The notes under the pieces were generated by a model, which saw only the letters and a list, made by a program, of their open reading frames with translations, was not told where the DNA came from and ran no database searches. From the NCBI RefSeq assembly GCF_014218275.1, contig NZ_AP023213.1, forward strand, positions 901,001 through 965,000: 64,000 nucleotides of DNA. Reading direction: 5' to 3'. Positions within the stretch are counted from its first letter, which is position 1. Every line of letters starts with the position of its first letter. This DNA is from Citrifermentans bremense. Its GTDB lineage: Bacteria; Desulfobacterota; Desulfuromonadia; Geobacterales; Geobacteraceae. A program made the position numbers and the translations under genes. This document shows positions 1 to 7,942 of this stretch, piece by piece.

Positions 1-1
1 C

Positions 2-1048
2 TTCACCACCTGCACCTGCCCGCAGTGCGGCGAGGCCGCGCGCCGCGAGACCGACACCATGGACACCTTCGTGCAGTCCTCCTGGTACTTCCTGCGCTAC
101 TGCTCGCCGAAGTTCACGGCGGGCCCACTCGACCGGGAAAAGGTCGAGGCCTGGATGCCGGTGGACCAGTACATCGGCGGCATCGAGCATGCCGTGTTGC
201 ACCTGCTCTACGCCCGCTTCTTCACCAAGGTGCTCAGGGACATGGGCTACTGCAACGTGGATGAGCCGTTCTCCAACCTCCTCACCCAGGGGATGGTGAT
301 CAAGGACGGCGCCAAGATGAGCAAGTCCAAGGGTAACGTGGTCGACCCCAACGCCCTCATCGAGCGCTACGGCGCCGACACCGCGCGTCTTTTCTCGCTT
401 TTCGCCGCTCCCCCCGAGAAGGACCTGGACTGGAGCGACCAGGGGGTCGACGGGAGCTACCGCTTCCTGAACCGCGTATGGCGCCTGGTGTACGACGTGC
501 TCCCCGTGATCGGGGAGGCGGGCGCCGTGAAGCCGGATAGCCTCGGCGCCGAAGCCAAGAAACTCAGGCGCGCGGTGCACAAGACCATCAAGAAGGTGAG
601 CGAGGACGTCGAGGAGCGCTTCCACTTCAACACTGCTATCGCCGCGGTCATGGAACTCGTGAACGCCATCCAGGCCTTTGCCGGCAAGGACGCGCCGGAA
701 AACGTCGCCGTGGTGCGCGAGGCTGTGGAATCGGTGGTGCGCCTTCTGGCCCCCTTCGTGCCGCATTTCGCCGAAGAACTCTGGTCCCAGCTGGGGCATA
801 AGACCGTGCTGGAAGCTTCCGGCTGGCCCGGCTACGATGCCGACGCCGTGGTGGACGAAGAGGTGACCGTGGTGATCCAGGTGAACGGCAAGCTCAGAAG
901 CAAGCTGACCGTCGCCCCCGACGCGAAGGAAGAAGAGGTCCGCGCTGCTGCCCTGTCCGACGACAAGATCAAGCCGTATCTCGAAGGGAAGGACGTCAAG
1001 AAGGTCGTCTACGTCCCCGGCAAGCTTGTGAGCATTGTCGTTGCGTAA
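2..1048 (+). CDS. leuS: Leucyl-tRNA synthetase, C-terminal part (truncated by window edge)
   Basis: Class I leucyl-tRNA synthetase, which charges tRNA-Leu with leucine in the cytoplasm. The frame is open from the window edge, so only about the last 348 residues are present. Visible elements are the end of the catalytic Rossmann domain with a CSPKF-type stretch and the KMSKS signature (nucleotides 314-328), followed by the helical anticodon-binding domain and a small C-terminal domain that begins around [10 protein letters not shown] and ends [16 protein letters not shown]. These are typical of bacterial LeuRS. The last 14 nt overlap the next gene, lptE, which suggests translational coupling. 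The N-terminal HIGH and editing domains lie outside the window. Confidence 0.97.
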   Translation, partial: FTTCTCPQCGEAARRETDTMDTFVQSSWYFLRYCSPKFTAGPLDREKVEAWMPVDQYIGGIEHAVLHLLYARFFTKVLRDMGYCNVDEPFSNLLTQGMVIKDGAKMSKSKGNVVDPNALIERYGADTARLFSLFAAPPEKDLDWSDQGVDGSYRFLNRVWRLVYDVLPVIGEAGAVKPDSLGAEAKKLRRAVHKTIKKVSEDVEERFHFNTAIAAVMELVNAIQAFAGKDAPENVAVVREAVESVVRLLAPFVPHFAEELWSQLGHKTVLEASGWPGYDADAVVDEEVTVVIQVNGKLRSKLTVAPDAKEEEVRAAALSDDKIKPYLEGKDVKKVVYVPGKLVSIVVA

Positions 1049-1583
1049 CCGTGGCGGCAAACCGGCAAGGAGCACGATCCTGAGAACGATAGTCCTGGCG
1101 CTTTTGCTCCTGGTTCTGGCGGGCGGCTGCGGGTACCGCCCGGTGGTCCAGAGGGGGCCCCTTGCCGATGCCAACGGCGTCGACATCGTCCTCTTCACCA
1201 ACAAATCGTTCCGTTCTGGTGTGGAAGGGGTCCTTGCTCGTGATCTCATCGACGAGTTCGCGCTGCGCACAGGGCAGCGGGTGCTTCCCGGGGACAAGGC
1301 TCAACTTGACCTCTCCGGAACCGTGCTCTCCTACACCACTACGCCGGTATCCTACAACCGTTTCGATGCCATCCAGGAGTACGCGGCGGCGCTGACCGTG
1401 CAGGCTACCCTGCGCGAGAAGCGCACCCAGAAAGTGCTCTGGAAGGGGGAGCTCACCGAGCAGCAGGTCTACCCGGTCAACGCCAACATCGCGCTGCAGC
1501 AAAACGCGGAGGAGGCCGCCATCGCCAAGGTGACGCGCCGTCTTGCCGAGCGTATCTGGCAGAAGATCGGGGAGCGCTTCTGA
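1035..1583 (+). CDS. lptE: LPS-assembly lipoprotein LptE-like
   Basis: Probable LptE, the outer-membrane lipoprotein that plugs the LptD barrel and helps insert lipopolysaccharide. The protein has 182 residues, a basic N-terminus, a hydrophobic stretch and a lipobox ending LAGGC near residue 32, followed by the GYRP sequence that typically follows the lipidated cysteine in LptE. The C-terminal half carries the [18 protein letters not shown] strand pattern and a final helix ([15 protein letters not shown]), as in the family. The start is a TTG inside the end of leuS. No ATG or GTG gives a complete signal peptide in this frame. The order leuS-lptE-holA is common in Geobacter and in many Proteobacteria. 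Confidence 0.88.
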   Translation: MSLRNRGGKPARSTILRTIVLALLLLVLAGGCGYRPVVQRGPLADANGVDIVLFTNKSFRSGVEGVLARDLIDEFALRTGQRVLPGDKAQLDLSGTVLSYTTTPVSYNRFDAIQEYAAALTVQATLREKRTQKVLWKGELTEQQVYPVNANIALQQNAEEAAIAKVTRRLAERIWQKIGERF

Positions 1584-1615
1584 AGCCGAACGAGCTCTTT
1601 TAGATGACCTCAACG

Positions 1616-1651
1616 CCGCCCATTCAGCCTCAGGCTGGTGGGCGGTTTTTT
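1616..1651 (+). terminator. Rho-independent terminator after lptE
   Basis: A seven-base stem CCGCCCA / TGGGCGG encloses a second stem (CAGCCT / AGGCTG) and is followed directly by six T residues. It separates leuS-lptE from holA. Confidence 0.85.
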
Positions 1652-1743
1652 CTAGACCGGCTGGGCGTTGTGCTCTACAGCAAAGAGATGGAGCGGCAAT
1701 AGCGGATGGCATCAATGCTTAAGGAAACGAAAGAGGGGCGGGG

Positions 1744-2733
1744 ATGAAACCGGAAGAGTTCAACAAGGCGGTCGAAAAGGGGGAGCTTGCGCCCCTTTAC
1801 CTTTTGTACGGGGACGAGCCGTACCTGGTGGAGCGCGCCGTGAAGAAACTCCTGGAGCGCGCCGTGGATCCCTCCTTCCGCGACTTCAACCTGAACGTCT
1901 TCTACGGCAACGAGTGCAAGGGGGACGAGGTCTTCAGCGCCGCACAGACGCTTCCCATGTTCGCCGAACGGAGGGTCGTCCTGGTGAAGAAGGGTGGGGA
2001 GCTTTCCGCCGGCGCCATGGAGATCCTCCTCTCCTACGTGCAGGACCCCTGTCCCGGGACCTGCCTGATCCTGCAGGCGGAGAAGGTCGACGGGCGCAAG
2101 AAGTTCTACGCCGAGCTGAAAAAGCGCGGCGAGGCGGTCGAGTTCAAGCGCCCTTACGAGAACCAGCTGGGGCCCTACGTGCGCGACGAGGTGCGCGCCG
2201 CGGGGAAGAAGATTGATTCCGCCGCCGCTGAGCTTCTGGCCTACCTGGTCGGCAACAACCTGCAGGAGCTGGTCTCCCAGATCGAGAAGCTCTGCATCTA
2301 CTGCGGCAAGAAGGAATCGATCGGCGTAGCCGACGTCAAGGCGATCGTCTCGGACACCAAGGTGGAGAGCGTCTTCGAGTTCACCGACGCCTTGGGTGCC
2401 AAGGAGCTCCCGCGCGCTCTCAGGATGCTCACCTCCCTGCTGCAGGACGGCGAGGCGCCGCTGCGCATCCTTGGCGCCGTGGCGCGTCATTACCGGCAGT
2501 TGTGGCAGGTGCGGGAACTTCTGGACCGCAGGCTTCCCCCCGCCGAACTGGCGAAGGCGTCGGGGATCAACCCCTATTTTTTAAAGAAGGTGACCGATCA
2601 GGCGAGAAACTACACGGTGGGTGAACTGAAGCAGGTTTTCGAGCGGATGCTGGAGCTGGACCTGGCCTTCAAGTCGGGAGCACTCGAGGAACCGCTCTTC
2701 GAGCGTTTCGTAATGGAGGCGTGCCGGAAGTAA
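1744..2733 (+). CDS. holA: DNA polymerase III subunit delta
   Basis: Delta subunit of the DNA polymerase III clamp loader. It opens the beta sliding clamp within the replisome. The 329-residue length fits the family. The N-terminus (KPEEFNKAVEKGELAPLYLLYGDEPYLVER) is the canonical start of HolA, with the degenerate nucleotide-binding fold that lacks a working Walker motif. It is followed by the lid domain around LAYLVGNNLQELVSQIEKL and the C-terminal helical collar domain (LRILGAVARHYRQLWQVRELL). An ATG start lies just after a GGGGCGGGG purine-rich stretch that can act as ribosome binding site. The gene sits convergent to rpsT, a frequent arrangement in bacteria. Confidence 0.96.
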   Translation: MKPEEFNKAVEKGELAPLYLLYGDEPYLVERAVKKLLERAVDPSFRDFNLNVFYGNECKGDEVFSAAQTLPMFAERRVVLVKKGGELSAGAMEILLSYVQDPCPGTCLILQAEKVDGRKKFYAELKKRGEAVEFKRPYENQLGPYVRDEVRAAGKKIDSAAAELLAYLVGNNLQELVSQIEKLCIYCGKKESIGVADVKAIVSDTKVESVFEFTDALGAKELPRALRMLTSLLQDGEAPLRILGAVARHYRQLWQVRELLDRRLPPAELAKASGINPYFLKKVTDQARNYTVGELKQVFERMLELDLAFKSGALEEPLFERFVMEACRK

Positions 2734-2849
2734 CAGGCTCCCTCACCCCGGCCGAAAGATTCCCCTCACCCCGCTGGCCGGGCCTGCGCGCCGTAGCGCT
2801 TCGGTCATCGCAGCATAGCCACGCTGTGAGACCTGCTGGTAATCAACAC

Positions 2850-2883
2850 AAAAAGGGAATCCCCGTTAGGGAATTCCCTTTTT
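2850..2883. terminator. Bidirectional terminator between holA and rpsT
   Basis: The inverted repeat AAAAAGGGAAT / ATTCCCTTTTT surrounds a short GC-rich loop. The A-run on one side and T-run on the other let it stop transcription from holA on the plus strand and rpsT on the minus strand. Confidence 0.85.
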
Positions 2884-2912
2884 CAGCTTTTTCAGCTTGG
2901 TCGAGCCGGGGA

Positions 2913-3176
2913 CTAGCCCAGGGTGTTGACCAGCTTGGTGAGACGGGAAACGTTCCTGGAAGCGTTGGAGGAGTGGATGATCCCCTTGGTCGCAGCGCCG
3001 TCAATGACCGGGATGGCCACGGCCAGAGCGGCCTTTGCAGCCTCCTGATCCTTGGTGGCAACCGCTTCGCGGACGCGCTTGATGAAGGTGCGCAGGGTGG
3101 AACGTTCGTGCTTGTTGCGCTCCGTTCTCTTAGCCGTCTGCTTGATCCTTTTCATTGCCGATTTGTGATTTGCCAA
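2913..3176 (-). CDS. rpsT: 30S ribosomal protein S20
   Basis: Ribosomal protein S20, which binds 16S rRNA in the small subunit. The 87-residue basic protein begins [17 protein letters not shown], the hallmark of S20, and ends with the [16 protein letters not shown] helix. A strong ribosome binding site, GGAGGTG on the minus strand, lies five to ten bases upstream of the ATG. The gene is monocistronic with a near-consensus promoter upstream and a terminator downstream. Confidence 0.98.
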
Positions 3177-3231
3177 ACTGCACCTCCGGGTATTTTAAAA
3201 ATGTAGCTTTTTAGGGTTTTTTGAAAGAGGA

Positions 3232-3262
3232 ATTATATAACACTAGGACGACTCGCTGTCAA
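3232..3262 (-). promoter_or_regulatory. Sigma-70 promoter of rpsT
   Basis: On the minus strand TTGACA is followed after 17 bases by TATATAAT, an almost perfect consensus promoter, about 55 bases upstream of the rpsT start codon. Confidence 0.85.
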
Positions 3263-3447
3263 CCGCAAAGTCGAGGAACTGCTAAAAAAACATCCTGCGC
3301 TTGCGAACTCGTCACCATAGCACGGTTGCTTACGGCTGACCAGCTAAATTCTCATTATCGATTGCGGTGATTTTGCCGATCTCGGGAATGCACCCTTTGT
3401 GACAGTAGGGGGACGATTGAGCAGGATGAAAAGTAGCGAGAGAACTG

Positions 3448-3476
3448 TTGACATATACATTCCTGAATACTACCAT
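3448..3476 (+). promoter_or_regulatory. Putative sigma-70 promoter of the methyltransferase gene
   Basis: TTGACA, 17 bases, then TACCAT, placed about 55 bases upstream of the ATG at 3530. The -35 box is perfect and the -10 box is fair. Confidence 0.6.
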
Positions 3477-3529
3477 GGCCGGACCAATTGGGTAACCTCG
3501 CGCCCGCATTCAGCCTGCAAGGAGACAAC

Positions 3530-4162
3530 ATGACGCTGCAAGGGAACAAACGTGATTTCGACGCCGTTGCCGGCATTTGGGACCAGGAACCGCGCCGCGT
3601 GAAGCTCGCCCAGGATATCGTCAGCGCCCTTTGCCGCGAGCTCCCTCTCGATGGAAGGATGGAGGCGCTCGACTACGGCTGCGGCAGCGGACTGGTCACC
3701 CTGGGGCTGCAACCGCTGGTGGGGAGGATAACCGGCGCCGACAGCTCCAAGGGGATGCTGGAGGTGCTTGAGCGCAAGCTGGAGCAAGGGAAGATAGAAA
3801 ACGTGACGCTGCAGCTGCTGGACCTGGAACAGCAGTCGCTCGACGCTTCATACGACCTCATCACGAGTTCGATGACGCTGCACCACGTGCAGGATGTGCC
3901 GGCCTTGGTCGCTTCGCTTGCTGCTGCTTTGAAGCCCGGAGGCTGGCTCGCGCTGGCTGACCTGGAGACGGAAAACGGCAGCTTTCATAGCGATTCAAAA
4001 GGTGTCTTGCACCATGGCTTCTCCCGCGCGTTTCTGGCCGGAGAGTTCTCCAAAAACGGGCTGCGCGAGGTGCGTGTGGTGACCGCCGCAGTCATCGAAA
4101 AAAAGGGGGAGGATGGCGCCTCCCGCCCCTATCCCGTCCTCCTTTGCCTGGGTCGCAAGTAG
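3530..4162 (+). CDS. Class I SAM-dependent methyltransferase
   Basis: A 210-residue methyltransferase of unknown substrate. Motif I for S-adenosylmethionine binding is visible as LDYGCGSGLVTL near residue 45. An acidic residue follows at the end of strand 2 (GADSSKGML), and later come the DLITSSMTLHHV motif IV/post-I region and the LKPGGWLALADLE strand typical of UbiE-like small-molecule methyltransferases. The start at 3530 is chosen because AAGGAG lies 6-8 bases upstream. An earlier in-frame start at 3488 has no such site. The gene is monocistronic. The substrate cannot be read from the sequence. Confidence 0.85.
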   Translation: MTLQGNKRDFDAVAGIWDQEPRRVKLAQDIVSALCRELPLDGRMEALDYGCGSGLVTLGLQPLVGRITGADSSKGMLEVLERKLEQGKIENVTLQLLDLEQQSLDASYDLITSSMTLHHVQDVPALVASLAAALKPGGWLALADLETENGSFHSDSKGVLHHGFSRAFLAGEFSKNGLREVRVVTAAVIEKKGEDGASRPYPVLLCLGRK

Positions 4163-4180
4163 CCGGCCCCGTCCTGTAAA

Positions 4181-4209
4181 TAAAAAAGCCCCCCTGATGC
4201 AGGGGGGCT
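4181..4209 (-). terminator. Terminator of the 4258-5649 cytochrome gene
   Basis: A perfect nine-base stem AGCCCCCCT / AGGGGGGCT with loop GATGC. On the minus strand it is followed by a T-run (the AAAAAA at 4181-4186 read in reverse), so it stops transcription coming from the cytochrome gene. It may also act on the convergent methyltransferase transcript. Confidence 0.8.
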
Positions 4210-4257
4210 CTCCTTCCTTCCTATCCTGATCCACCGTAGCCTTGGCGTAGGTGGACG

Positions 4258-5649
4258 CTACCACTCTTCTTTTTGTTTCTCCGCCAGCTTCTTCATGTAC
4301 AGCTCGGGGCTGGTCAGCTTCACGATTTCCTTGTCGCTGTAGCCCAGGTCCTTGAAGTTGAGCACGCCGTTCGGCGCATGGCAGTTGGCGCAGAAGAGCG
4401 CCTTGCTCTTGGTGACCAGGTGGTTGCTGCCGAAGTAGATGGTCTGCCAACCGGGGACTGCCTCCTTGGCCACCTTCTCCGGGTTCTTCATCCCCAGGGT
4501 CTTCGCCGCGGAGAGGACGCCGGCGCGGGTGTCGCCGTTGGACATCGGCTGGGCGAAATCCATGGAGAGGAGCTCCCCGGTCTGCTTGTTGTAGAAGGCT
4601 TTACCCTGGAAGATCTTGAACGGGGTGATCTTGCTCTTACCGTCCTTCCTGCTACCTTTGGGGCCGATGAAGTGAGGGGTGTTCTTAACGGTGCCGTTGT
4701 ACCAGGCGTAAACCGGTGTGGTCTCGTTGGCCTCTTTCTTCAGCGTGGTCGGCTCGTAGAACTTGTCCGGGGTCTGCTCCCAAACGGTGAAATCCTTGGC
4801 GAAGGCGCCGCCGGTGCGCGGGATATGGCAGGTCTGGCAGGCGATCTTCGCGCTGTGGCGGTTCAGGTCGGCGTCTTTATGCGGCTTTACGCCGTGACAG
4901 GAGGTGTCGGCACAGGAGACGAAGACGTTGTCGTTGGCCCAGTTGTTGGGATCGTGCCCGGTGGGGATCTTGTGGTTCTTGGCCTTATGGCAGTCGACGC
5001 AGACCATCCCCTTGGCCGCATGCGCGTCGGTATCCTTGGTGAAGGAGAAGCCGCGCTTCACGATGACGCCGCCGCCTGCAGCCTCATGGCAGACCATGCA
5101 GTTCTTCACGGTCGGCTTGCCGATGGCGAGCGCCGCCTTGGTGCTTCTGTCCTGCCCCATCACCACCTGCCCTTTTTCGTTTCTCGAGGGTTTTCTCTGG
5201 CGGAAGTCGTAGTCGGTCGAGTGGCAGACCAGGCAGTCGACGGCCGCCTCGGCCTCGGGGCCGGTGCTCCCTACGTCGCTTATGTGGTTGCCGGGGTGGC
5301 AGGTGTTGCAGCCGGTGAACTTGCTCTTGCCGGTTTCCGGGCTCTTGGGGATTTCCTTCAGGTTGTTCACGATGTCGTTGCCGTTGCACATGACGTAGAT
5401 GCGGTTCTTCATCCCGTACTCTTTCTTCGGGTCGAGGCCCTCCACGTTGGTCACCTTGGATGCGTGCTTCCAGTGCACCGTGTCCATGAAGCCCTTGGCG
5501 CTGCCGGGATGGCACTCCTCGCAGGTCTCGGGGCCTTTGTAGCCGCTCTTGGCGATCGATTCCTTGCCCGGGTGCTCGTCTGCCGCAAGAGCCGTGGTCG
5601 ATGCCAGGGCCAAAGCTAAGAGTGTCGCTATGACATTTTTCTTGTTCAT
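4258..5649 (-). CDS. Periplasmic octaheme c-type cytochrome (first of a pair)
   Basis: Secreted multiheme cytochrome of 463 residues. A Sec signal peptide (MNKKNVIATLLALALASTTALA) gives the start at 5649, which has a GGAGAGA ribosome binding site. An upstream in-frame start would bury the signal. Heme-binding motifs in order are CEECH, CNTCH, CLVCH, CMVCH, CVDCH, CADTSCH, CQTCH and CANCH. That is seven standard CxxCH sites plus one CxxxCH site. The heme spacing and the CQTCHIPRTGG stretch match its neighbour at 5939-7396 (CQTCHIPFFAKG), so the two are paralogues. The pattern resembles the octaheme tetrathionate-reductase-like family, but activity cannot be assigned. Its context with a porin suggests electron transfer across the periplasm. 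Confidence 0.88.
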   Translation of the reverse strand: MNKKNVIATLLALALASTTALAADEHPGKESIAKSGYKGPETCEECHPGSAKGFMDTVHWKHASKVTNVEGLDPKKEYGMKNRIYVMCNGNDIVNNLKEIPKSPETGKSKFTGCNTCHPGNHISDVGSTGPEAEAAVDCLVCHSTDYDFRQRKPSRNEKGQVVMGQDRSTKAALAIGKPTVKNCMVCHEAAGGGVIVKRGFSFTKDTDAHAAKGMVCVDCHKAKNHKIPTGHDPNNWANDNVFVSCADTSCHGVKPHKDADLNRHSAKIACQTCHIPRTGGAFAKDFTVWEQTPDKFYEPTTLKKEANETTPVYAWYNGTVKNTPHFIGPKGSRKDGKSKITPFKIFQGKAFYNKQTGELLSMDFAQPMSNGDTRAGVLSAAKTLGMKNPEKVAKEAVPGWQTIYFGSNHLVTKSKALFCANCHAPNGVLNFKDLGYSDKEIVKLTSPELYMKKLAEKQKEEW

Positions 5650-5898
5650 CCAATCTCTCCTGTGTGCGTATTTAGTACCTATCGTGAACACATCCGGAAA
5701 TTTCACTACTTCAGTTCACTTGCCTTCAGCACATATTGTTATCGGCATGTTTATCCACTGAGTTTAATGCGTGGATGTGCCGTGTGCAAAAATTAATTGT
5801 AAGTAAAAGGACTTAACCAAAACAGTAAAGAAACAATCGGAAACTGCGCGATTGGCTGCTGGTTGCGGTTCAAGCTATGACGATATTGTTTTTGACGC
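5650..5898. other. Leader of the first octaheme cytochrome gene
   Basis: About 250 bases of AT-rich sequence between the terminator of the upstream cytochrome gene and the start of this one. It presumably contains the cytochrome gene's own promoter, but no convincing -35/-10 pair, sigma-54 site or riboswitch was found. Confidence 0.4.
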
Positions 5899-5931
5899 GA
5901 AAAAGGAGGCGGATACCCGCCCCCTTTTTCT
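5899..5931 (-). terminator. Terminator of the 5939-7396 cytochrome gene
   Basis: Imperfect 13-base stem (one G-T pair) AAAAAGGAGGCGG / CCGCCCCCTTTTT around a four-base loop, just downstream of the minus-strand stop at 5939. Confidence 0.8.
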
Positions 5932-5938
5932 AGTTCAA

Positions 5939-7396
5939 TTATTTCTTAGCCACTTTTTGGGCCGGCTTGGAAAACCTGCCGCCGTTTTGCATCGGGTCGC
6001 CTTTGTACCCAAGGGCCTTCCAGTTGAGGCGGTTGCCGCCCATGTGGCACTCGCCGCACTGAAGTGCCTCTTCCTTGGGCGCCACCTCGTGCTGTGCTGC
6101 GATGTAGGCCTCGGTGTTCACGAACTGGTACTTCCCGCTGTAGGGGAGGCCGGTTCCTTCCGCGCCCAACCGGCACGCCTTATCCCAGTCGTAGTCGACC
6201 CACAGGGACTTGTACTGCTGGAAGATGATCAGGTTCTTGAACTTGGCATCCATCGGCTGGTCGCCCTTGTAGAGCTTGTACGGGTAGATCTTGGCCTTCT
6301 TGTCCTTGATGTCGCCTACCGGGCGCATCATGGCCACCGGCTTGGTGGGATCTTTAACCTTGTCGCCGACCATGTAACGCTCGACCATGCCGTTGCTCCA
6401 GGCGTAGACCGGCTTCACGTTCATGCCCCAGGTGAAAGTACCCTTGTGCTTGGCATAGGTTTCCTTGTCGAACTGCTCTTCGGCGGTGATGTTTTTCCCC
6501 ACATCGGACCATTTCCAGGCCATCTTCGTTGCCTGCCCTTTGGCGAAGAACGGGATGTGGCAGGTCTGGCAGGCGACGGTGGCGAGGTGCTTGTTGATGA
6601 GCGCGCCGTTTTTCGCCTTCTGGTGCGGGGCCTTCGCGCCGGAGTGGCACTGCTCGCAGTTAACGCGGGTGTCGTAGTGCGCCATCATGCTGGAGGCGCC
6701 GCCGATCTTGTGGTTCTTGGTTACGTGGCAGGCCTGGCAGGCCATGTCCTGGCCGCCGCTTTCCTTGGTCCCCATGTGGACGTCCTGGGATTTTTTCGGC
6801 TTCTCAAGGGTGGAGTCGAGGCCGGCGTTCTTGACCGCGTCGCCGCCGCCGCCGTAGAAGTGGCAGGCGCCGCAGTTCTTGCGGCCGGGGAGCCCGACGC
6901 TCTTGGCAGCCTCGTTCAGGTCCATGCTCTTCTTGTCGATGCTCTTCTGGTCGATCTCGCACCCGACGGTCGCGCGGGTGTAGTTCCCCTTCTGCGCATG
7001 GCAGATGAGGCAGTCGACCTTGGTCTTGTCGGTGAAGTCGAAGTTGGTGCGGGTCCAGCCGTAGCCTGCATGGCACTTGCCGCAGGACTCGTGAACCACC
7101 CCGTCCTTGCCCCCCTGGATGGAGGTGCAGAAGGAGTTGATCATGTTGGACTTGCCGTACTTCTTGGTGCTTTTCTCCATCCCCTTGACCATGTTCGGCG
7201 TGCCGGCCCAGGTCCAGTGGGTCGTCTTCATGAAGTCAGCCGCCTGCTGCTCGTGGCACTCCAGACAGACCTTGGTCACCTCGATGCCGCTTTTGAACGG
7301 CCCCTTGACGAACTCGGAATGGTCTACTGCAGCCATCCCCTGCGCGGCAGCCGCCAAGAGCGCAACCCCCACCAAAATTCCCAGCAAACCTCTCAT
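5939..7396 (-). CDS. Octaheme c-type cytochrome, tetrathionate-reductase-like
   Basis: Secreted cytochrome of 485 residues with a signal peptide (MRGLLGILVGVALLAAAAQGMAA) and a GGGAGG ribosome binding site. Eight CxxCH motifs are visible: CLECH, CGKCH, CLICH, CGACH, CQACH, CEQCH, CQTCH and CGECH. The block SCGKCHAGYGW with an extra upstream cysteine resembles, as I recall it, the octaheme tetrathionate reductase (Otr) family of Shewanella, which reduces tetrathionate, nitrite or hydroxylamine in vitro. Family assignment comes from this pattern and from length; no alignment was run. It is followed by its own terminator and then the paralogous cytochrome. The upstream genes are a small periplasmic protein and a porin. 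Confidence 0.88.
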   Translation of the reverse strand: MRGLLGILVGVALLAAAAQGMAAVDHSEFVKGPFKSGIEVTKVCLECHEQQAADFMKTTHWTWAGTPNMVKGMEKSTKKYGKSNMINSFCTSIQGGKDGVVHESCGKCHAGYGWTRTNFDFTDKTKVDCLICHAQKGNYTRATVGCEIDQKSIDKKSMDLNEAAKSVGLPGRKNCGACHFYGGGGDAVKNAGLDSTLEKPKKSQDVHMGTKESGGQDMACQACHVTKNHKIGGASSMMAHYDTRVNCEQCHSGAKAPHQKAKNGALINKHLATVACQTCHIPFFAKGQATKMAWKWSDVGKNITAEEQFDKETYAKHKGTFTWGMNVKPVYAWSNGMVERYMVGDKVKDPTKPVAMMRPVGDIKDKKAKIYPYKLYKGDQPMDAKFKNLIIFQQYKSLWVDYDWDKACRLGAEGTGLPYSGKYQFVNTEAYIAAQHEVAPKEEALQCGECHMGGNRLNWKALGYKGDPMQNGGRFSKPAQKVAKK

Positions 7397-7480
7397 AAAA
7401 CCTCCCGTAATTGAAGCGGTCGAGCCGCCCAGATGAACATTTGATGCTTAATATATATTAGAAAATCTATACTTGTAGGC

Positions 7481-7514
7481 AAAAAGAAGCGCTGCAATTC
7501 TTGAACTACAGCGC
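7481..7514 (-). terminator. Terminator of the small periplasmic protein gene
   Basis: GCGCTG / CAGCGC hairpin followed on the minus strand by a T-rich run (AAAAAGAA on the plus strand). It separates the 7540-7869 gene from the cytochrome gene. Confidence 0.65.
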
Positions 7515-7539
7515 ATCACCTTCGAGGATAGTGCAGGGG

Positions 7540-7869
7540 CTAGCAGCCCGCCGTCTTTCTGAACAGCTTGGAGACGTTCTTGCCGTCGATCACCTCGTAC
7601 TTGCAGCGGATCTCGTCGCCCTCGACGATCCTGTGATCCTTGAACTTGTCCAGGGTGAGTTCGTCGTTGACGGTGATCACCACCAGAGCCTCGGTCTTGT
7701 TGTCTTTGAGGGTGGCGGTGGCGGTCTTGGCGTCCTTGCCGGCGATCTCGATCTTGGTGATGACGCCAACCATCTTGATTTCTTCACCGGCGCTTGCGAT
7801 GCCGCTGAAGCAGAGGATGGAGAGTGCCGCTACTGCTACCAGAACCATTACCGATACTGCTTTTTTCAT
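7540..7869 (-). CDS. Small secreted protein of the cytochrome-porin cluster
   Basis: Unrecognised protein of 109 residues. The N-terminal signal peptide MKKAVSVMVLVAVAALSILCFSGIASAG is followed by a mature domain of about 80 residues rich in beta-strand pattern (MVGVITKIEIAGKDAKTATATL) and ending in a single cysteine (KTAGC). The start at 7869 is chosen for its GGAGAACG ribosome binding site; the longer frame from 7932 has a basic, Pro-rich extension that would spoil the signal peptide. The OB-like pattern GVITKIE...VEGDEIRCKYEV recalls small periplasmic nucleic-acid or metal-binding folds, but no function is assigned. It lies between porin and cytochrome genes on the same strand, so a role in the same module is likely. 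Confidence 0.7.
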   Translation of the reverse strand: MKKAVSVMVLVAVAALSILCFSGIASAGEEIKMVGVITKIEIAGKDAKTATATLKDNKTEALVVITVNDELTLDKFKDHRIVEGDEIRCKYEVIDGKNVSKLFRKTAGC

Positions 7870-7942
7870 CTTCGTTCTCCTTTTCGGCGGGGTGGCTGCC
7901 TCTGGCTTGCCACCCCGCCGTTTGTTGTGCAACCTCTGTTAC

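Noticed and set aside
5740..5800. GGCAC...GC pattern upstream of the first octaheme cytochrome as a sigma-54 promoter
   Set aside because: The spacing between GG and GC is nine bases in place of ten, and neither box fits well.
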